Below, one piece after another: positions 42,383 to 45,759 of a stretch of 45,759 nucleotides of DNA. The stretch spans positions 1-45,759 of the forward strand of contig JAILMH010000043.1 of NCBI GenBank assembly GCA_024692715.1. Direction: 5' to 3'. The stretch comes from Lachnospiraceae bacterium. GTDB taxonomy: Bacteria > Bacillota > Clostridia > Lachnospirales > Lachnospiraceae. Within the stretch, counting starts at the first letter, position 1. Each line of letters opens with the position of its first letter. The notes under the pieces are model-generated. The model did not search any database. It was not told the origin of the DNA and was given only the letters and a program-made list of their open reading frames with translations. The translations under genes and the position numbers were made by a program.

Positions 42383-43963
42383 TCAGATATTGAGAAGTGC
42401 ACTGTATGCAGCAAGAGCACCATCTGTCTCATGTGCAAGAACCTTCTTGGCAAGAGTCTTACCAAGCTGTACACCTTCCTGATCGAAGCTGTTGATATTC
42501 CATACAAATCCCTGGAACATTACCTTGTTCTCAAAGTGAGAAAGAAGTGCTCCGAGTGCTTCGGGAGTAAGCTGATCTCCCACGATTATGCTCGAAGGTC
42601 TTCCGCCTTTGAAGTTCTTGTTGCGGTTTTCGTTGTCTTTTCCGCATGCAAACGCTACAATCTGAGCTGCCACATTTGCGCAGAGCTTCTTCTGGCTGGT
42701 GCTGCCCTGAATATCTACGTCTACTCCCGCCTGATTCTCCTTGAATCCGATGAACTGAAGAGGTATTATATCGGTTCCCTGATGAAGGAGCTGGTAGAAG
42801 GAATGCTGTCCGTTTGTTCCGGGCTCACCGAAAATGATCGGTCCCGTTACATAGTCTATCGGCTCACCGAATCTGTTCACACTCTTTCCGTTGGATTCCA
42901 TATCAAGCTGCTGAAGGTGCGCAGGGAATCTCGAAAGCGCCTGTGAGTAAGGAAGCACCGCCGTTGCGGGATAGCCGAGGATATTTCTCTCATACACACC
43001 TATAAGTGCGTCGAGCATTGCGGGGTTCTCCATGATATCCTTCTTTGCGGCAAGTTTATCTTCCTCTGCGGCACCATTTAAGAATCTTGCGAATACATCG
43101 GGTCCGAAGGCAAGAGAAAGGATAGCACCGCCCACCCCGGAAGTGGAGGAGAATCTGCCTCCGATATAGTCGTCCATAAAGAATGCCTGCAGATAATCGG
43201 AGCTCTTTGCAAGAGGTGAGGTCTCGCTTGTAACTGCGATCATATGCTTGGATGCATCAAGGCCCGCCTTTTTAAGGGCGTCCTTTACAAAGGATTCATT
43301 TGTGAGAGTCTCAAGAGTCGTTCCCGATTTTGAAACAAGGATAAACATTGAATGAGCAACATCCACCGATGCAAGCACTGCTGCCGCATCATCGGGATCC
43401 ACGTTGCTGATGAATTTTGCTTCCATCTTGAAGCAGCCGTTTTTCTTTGCCCAGTTCTCAAGTGCAAGATACATTGCGCGGGGACCGAGGTCGCTTCCTC
43501 CGATACCGATCTGCACTACAGTTGTAAACTTTTCGCCCGCTTCGTTAACAATTTCCCCACTGTGAACTTTGTTGGCGAATTCAGCGATCTTTTTCTGCTC
43601 TCCGAGATAAAACTCTCTCTTGTCCACTCCGTCTGCATTTATATTATTTCCAAGCTGGCCTCTGGTAAGATGATGGAGGACCATTCTCTTTTCACCTGTA
43701 TTGATTACCGCTCCGTTGTACAATTCCTCAAATTTTCCCGCAAGATCTGCCTCATCGGCAAGTTCCTTCAGCGCAGAGATCACATTTTCATCAACAGCTT
43801 TGGCAGCATAGTTGTAGCTGAGTCCTGCTGCCATCTTAATGCTGTAATCCTTTACTCTCTTTGCCCCGTTTTCTCCGCTCATAGCTGTTTTGAGATCAAC
43901 GGGCTTAACCTCTCCGAGTTTTTTAAACGAATTCAGTTCGCTTGTGTTTTTCCAATCTGCCAT
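42383..43963 (-). CDS. pgi: Glucose-6-phosphate isomerase
   Basis: Pgi interconverts glucose-6-phosphate and fructose-6-phosphate. The 526-residue protein is of the long type. It has the sugar-phosphate-binding SIS motifs TTVVQIGIGGSDLGPRAMYL and LVSKSGTTLETLTN, the GGRFSSTSGVGGAILSLAFG segment, and the signature FGEPGTNGQHSFYQLLHQG with the catalytic glutamate and histidine. GGAGG lies at good spacing before the ATG. It follows the helicase gene by 29 bases and may be co-transcribed with it. No other glycolytic gene is adjacent. Confidence 0.96.
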   Translation of the reverse strand: MADWKNTSELNSFKKLGEVKPVDLKTAMSGENGAKRVKDYSIKMAAGLSYNYAAKAVDENVISALKELADEADLAGKFEELYNGAVINTGEKRMVLHHLTRGQLGNNINADGVDKREFYLGEQKKIAEFANKVHSGEIVNEAGEKFTTVVQIGIGGSDLGPRAMYLALENWAKKNGCFKMEAKFISNVDPDDAAAVLASVDVAHSMFILVSKSGTTLETLTNESFVKDALKKAGLDASKHMIAVTSETSPLAKSSDYLQAFFMDDYIGGRFSSTSGVGGAILSLAFGPDVFARFLNGAAEEDKLAAKKDIMENPAMLDALIGVYERNILGYPATAVLPYSQALSRFPAHLQQLDMESNGKSVNRFGEPIDYVTGPIIFGEPGTNGQHSFYQLLHQGTDIIPLQFIGFKENQAGVDVDIQGSTSQKKLCANVAAQIVAFACGKDNENRNKNFKGGRPSSIIVGDQLTPEALGALLSHFENKVMFQGFVWNINSFDQEGVQLGKTLAKKVLAHETDGALAAYSALLNI

Positions 43964-43992
43964 CTTTTTTTCCTCCGGTTTATATTTGTATT

Positions 43993-45759
43993 CTATCTGT
44001 ACCTGTCCGATCTTTTTCGTCCGTTTCTGTTCTTTGCGGCTGCAAGCTGTTTTCCGTACTTTGCTCCGGGAATCATTCTGGCGGCTTCGAACGCGGCTCT
44101 GCAGGCCTTACATCTTTCATAGCCGTAGCCCATCGGAAGCTGTCTGGAACAGTCTTTGCATCTCTTGATGAACTTATTCTTGTTACCGCTCAGGTAGTCT
44201 TCTATCTCAAGCTCGGTATTCTTTTTTTCTTCCATCAGCCACTCTTCGTCCATTATCTTTCCCATGTGGACGGAAAACAGATGATAGAGTTCCAGCAGTT
44301 TATAATATGTTTCCAGCTTTTCAAGTCCGTTGTTTCCCGTTCTGGGAAATGAGGGCTTTTCAAGGGAAATATCCGCCGCATAGGTGAGGCAGTACTGCAC
44401 CCACTGATCAAGCACTCTGGGGTTTCCTTCGTCTATGGGGCAGGAGATCATATCATAAATGATGTCCTTTTTGTTGTCGCTGTCTCCATATATGAGATCA
44501 AAATCAAGGCTCTGATCTTTTAGCGTTCTGTACAGTGTAAGCATGCGGTCGATCTTCATCTTTTCGTAGGGCTTTTGCGGATGAATGTTGTACCACACTG
44601 TAAGTATCTCACTCAGAGTAGCATCCAGATTAACCAGCATTCTGGGGAAGCCGAGGATAGCGGAATGTATCTGGGGAAGAGGCTTCCCTATTGTCTTTTT
44701 CAACACGGGAAGGAATTCCGGATCAGTGGTCGTAACATATCCGATATCGTATTTTCCGAATCTTCCGGCTCTGCCGGCTATCTGCAGTATCTCGTCGGGC
44801 TTTAAGTCTCTTCTTGTCTGCCCGTCAAACTTCCAGCTCTCGGCAAATATGATCCTGTGGATCGGGAGATTGATACCCATACCGATCGCATCTGTGGAGA
44901 TTACTATCTTGGTTTCCCCGTTGGCAAATCTTCTGACTTCGGATTTACGGGTCTCGGGCGGGAGCTTTCCGTATATTACGCTGGCTTTTACGCCCATCTG
45001 TTCAAATCTTGCCGCAAGATCAAGCACTCTCTTTTTTGAAAAAAGGATGTAGCAGTCCCCCGGGCGGATCTGGTCTCTTGTAACACGGTTACTCTCACTC
45101 AGGATAAAAGGTTCGTCCTCTACTTCCAGTCCGGTTTTTCTCTGATGATGGGTAATGTCATACGTATCGCCGCAAGTGTCGATTATCTCGGTTAAAAGCT
45201 CCGTAACATTATCGCTTGACAGAAGGTATATTTCCTTTGCTTTTACTCCAAGGATAGCCCTCGACCAGGCCGCACCTCTCTCGGGGTCGGAGATCATCTG
45301 GCACTCATCTATAACAGCTATGTCATATTCCTCATCAAGATTAAGCGTCTCGACAGTCTGGGAAAGCACTCTGCTGTTCTCAACCGTTATATGTTCCTCT
45401 CCGGTCTTCATAGAAGTGGGGGTTCCCGCCTCGTTCAGAGTATCGTATATCTCCAGGGCAAGAAGCCTGAGCGGTGAGAGGTACACTCCCTTTTGTGCAT
45501 CCTTGAGATGCTGTATCGCTTCGTAGGTTTTTCCGGAATTCGTCGGTCCCACATGAAGATGGAATTCCCGGGTCATAGCCCTTGTCTCTACATACTCTGC
45601 CGTAGGATCGGTCTGTACCAGCCCCATGATCTGCATTTTTATCTTGCGATCATAGAACTTGGTGAATTTCTCCTCGATAGGAGCCCCTTTGGTGATAATA
45701 TTCCGGTTTCGGGGATCCGATACAAAGTCAAGGTAGCTCTCTATCGCATCGTCACTTCT
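43993..45759 (-). CDS. SUV3-like DExH RNA/DNA helicase with C-terminal zinc ribbon (5' end beyond window)
   Basis: At least 588 residues are visible. Helicase motifs in order: Walker A LHVGPTNSGKTYEA, YLSPLRLLALEI (motif Ia), VIDECQMISDPERG (motif II), VIYGKLPPETR and IVISTDAIGMGINLP (motif V), QIAGRAGRFG (motif VI). Order and sequence resemble the mitochondrial Suv3 family. The C-terminus has a probable zinc ribbon (CKDCSRQLPMGYGYERCKAC) and a basic tail. An ATG at 45636 exists, but it has no ribosome site and the frame stays open, without a stop, for a further 41 codons to the window edge. The true start is therefore probably outside the window. Confidence 0.9.
   Translation of the reverse strand, partial: RSDDAIESYLDFVSDPRNRNIITKGAPIEEKFTKFYDRKIKMQIMGLVQTDPTAEYVETRAMTREFHLHVGPTNSGKTYEAIQHLKDAQKGVYLSPLRLLALEIYDTLNEAGTPTSMKTGEEHITVENSRVLSQTVETLNLDEEYDIAVIDECQMISDPERGAAWSRAILGVKAKEIYLLSSDNVTELLTEIIDTCGDTYDITHHQRKTGLEVEDEPFILSESNRVTRDQIRPGDCYILFSKKRVLDLAARFEQMGVKASVIYGKLPPETRKSEVRRFANGETKIVISTDAIGMGINLPIHRIIFAESWKFDGQTRRDLKPDEILQIAGRAGRFGKYDIGYVTTTDPEFLPVLKKTIGKPLPQIHSAILGFPRMLVNLDATLSEILTVWYNIHPQKPYEKMKIDRMLTLYRTLKDQSLDFDLIYGDSDNKKDIIYDMISCPIDEGNPRVLDQWVQYCLTYAADISLEKPSFPRTGNNGLEKLETYYKLLELYHLFSVHMGKIMDEEWLMEEKKNTELEIEDYLSGNKNKFIKRCKDCSRQLPMGYGYERCKACRAAFEAARMIPGAKYGKQLAAAKNRNGRKRSDRYR

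Noticed and set aside
1..45759. CRISPR array, prophage, IS element, tRNA or rRNA
   Set aside because: No regularly spaced repeats, transposase, phage structural genes, or tRNA/rRNA folds were recognised on either strand by reading.

Overview
The window looks like a chromosomal segment of a low-to-mid GC anaerobic Firmicute, most likely a Lachnospiraceae-type clostridium (Butyrivibrio/Roseburia-like). Supporting signs are strong AGGAGG-type ribosome sites, a tiny 2[4Fe-4S] ferredoxin, an archaeal/eukaryote-type prolyl-tRNA synthetase, acetate kinase, an Ade1-like long PurC, many small two-component systems and an L-box lysine riboswitch. The genus is an inference from protein style; no rRNA is present. 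No phage, IS element, CRISPR array, tRNA or rRNA gene was seen. The segment reads as mostly core and housekeeping DNA with a few unusual touches.

Layout: (1) 0-4.5 kb: folC-trmL (+), pepT (-), purC (+), and a ferredoxin gene with its own promoter and terminator. (2) 4.5-13.1 kb, all on the minus strand and tightly spaced: a 34-aa membrane protein, a VanW-family protein, a HypE/AIR-synthase-like protein, an Lrp regulator, an aminotransferase, a histidine kinase with no partner regulator, a large GT-C/PTPS-related membrane protein and D-Ala-D-Ala ligase. The last three suggest an envelope theme. (3) 13.2-17.8 kb: a hypothetical membrane-anchored protein plus nth (+), glgX (-, its end overlapping nth), and a DHH phosphoesterase (+) behind a 22-bp perfect palindrome. 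(4) 17.8-27.1 kb, minus strand: NYN-LOTUS protein, RluA-type synthase, proS, ackA, cca and a PEGA lipoprotein as one long run, preceded by a kinase/regulator pair with its own terminator. (5) 27.2-30.8 kb: a three-gene operon (TIM-barrel isomerase-like protein, MTA/SAH deaminase, short AhcY) that may handle S-adenosylhomocysteine through S-inosylhomocysteine. (6) 30.8-35.8 kb: a repeat-bearing intergenic region, then a potassium module (KtrB/TrkH, KtrA/TrkA, a KdpD lacking its N-terminal cytosolic part, KdpE, and an unannotated 55-aa membrane protein). (7) 35.8-38.7 kb: a consensus promoter, lysine riboswitch and terminator in front of a polar amino-acid ABC transporter, which is therefore probably a lysine importer. 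(8) 38.7-45.8 kb, minus strand: a 1189-aa PAS-GGDEF-EAL-PAS-GAF-GGDEF protein, pgi, and a SUV3-like helicase whose reading frame is still open at the right edge.

The points most worth checking are the SAH/SIH operon, the inverted GGCATATAT repeats upstream of it, the Ktr-KdpDE-small-protein module, the perfect palindrome at 16739-16760, and the three small genes (ferredoxin, 34 aa, 55 aa) that a standard length cutoff would miss. I did not see a clear-cut defence system or other wholly new multi-gene machine.
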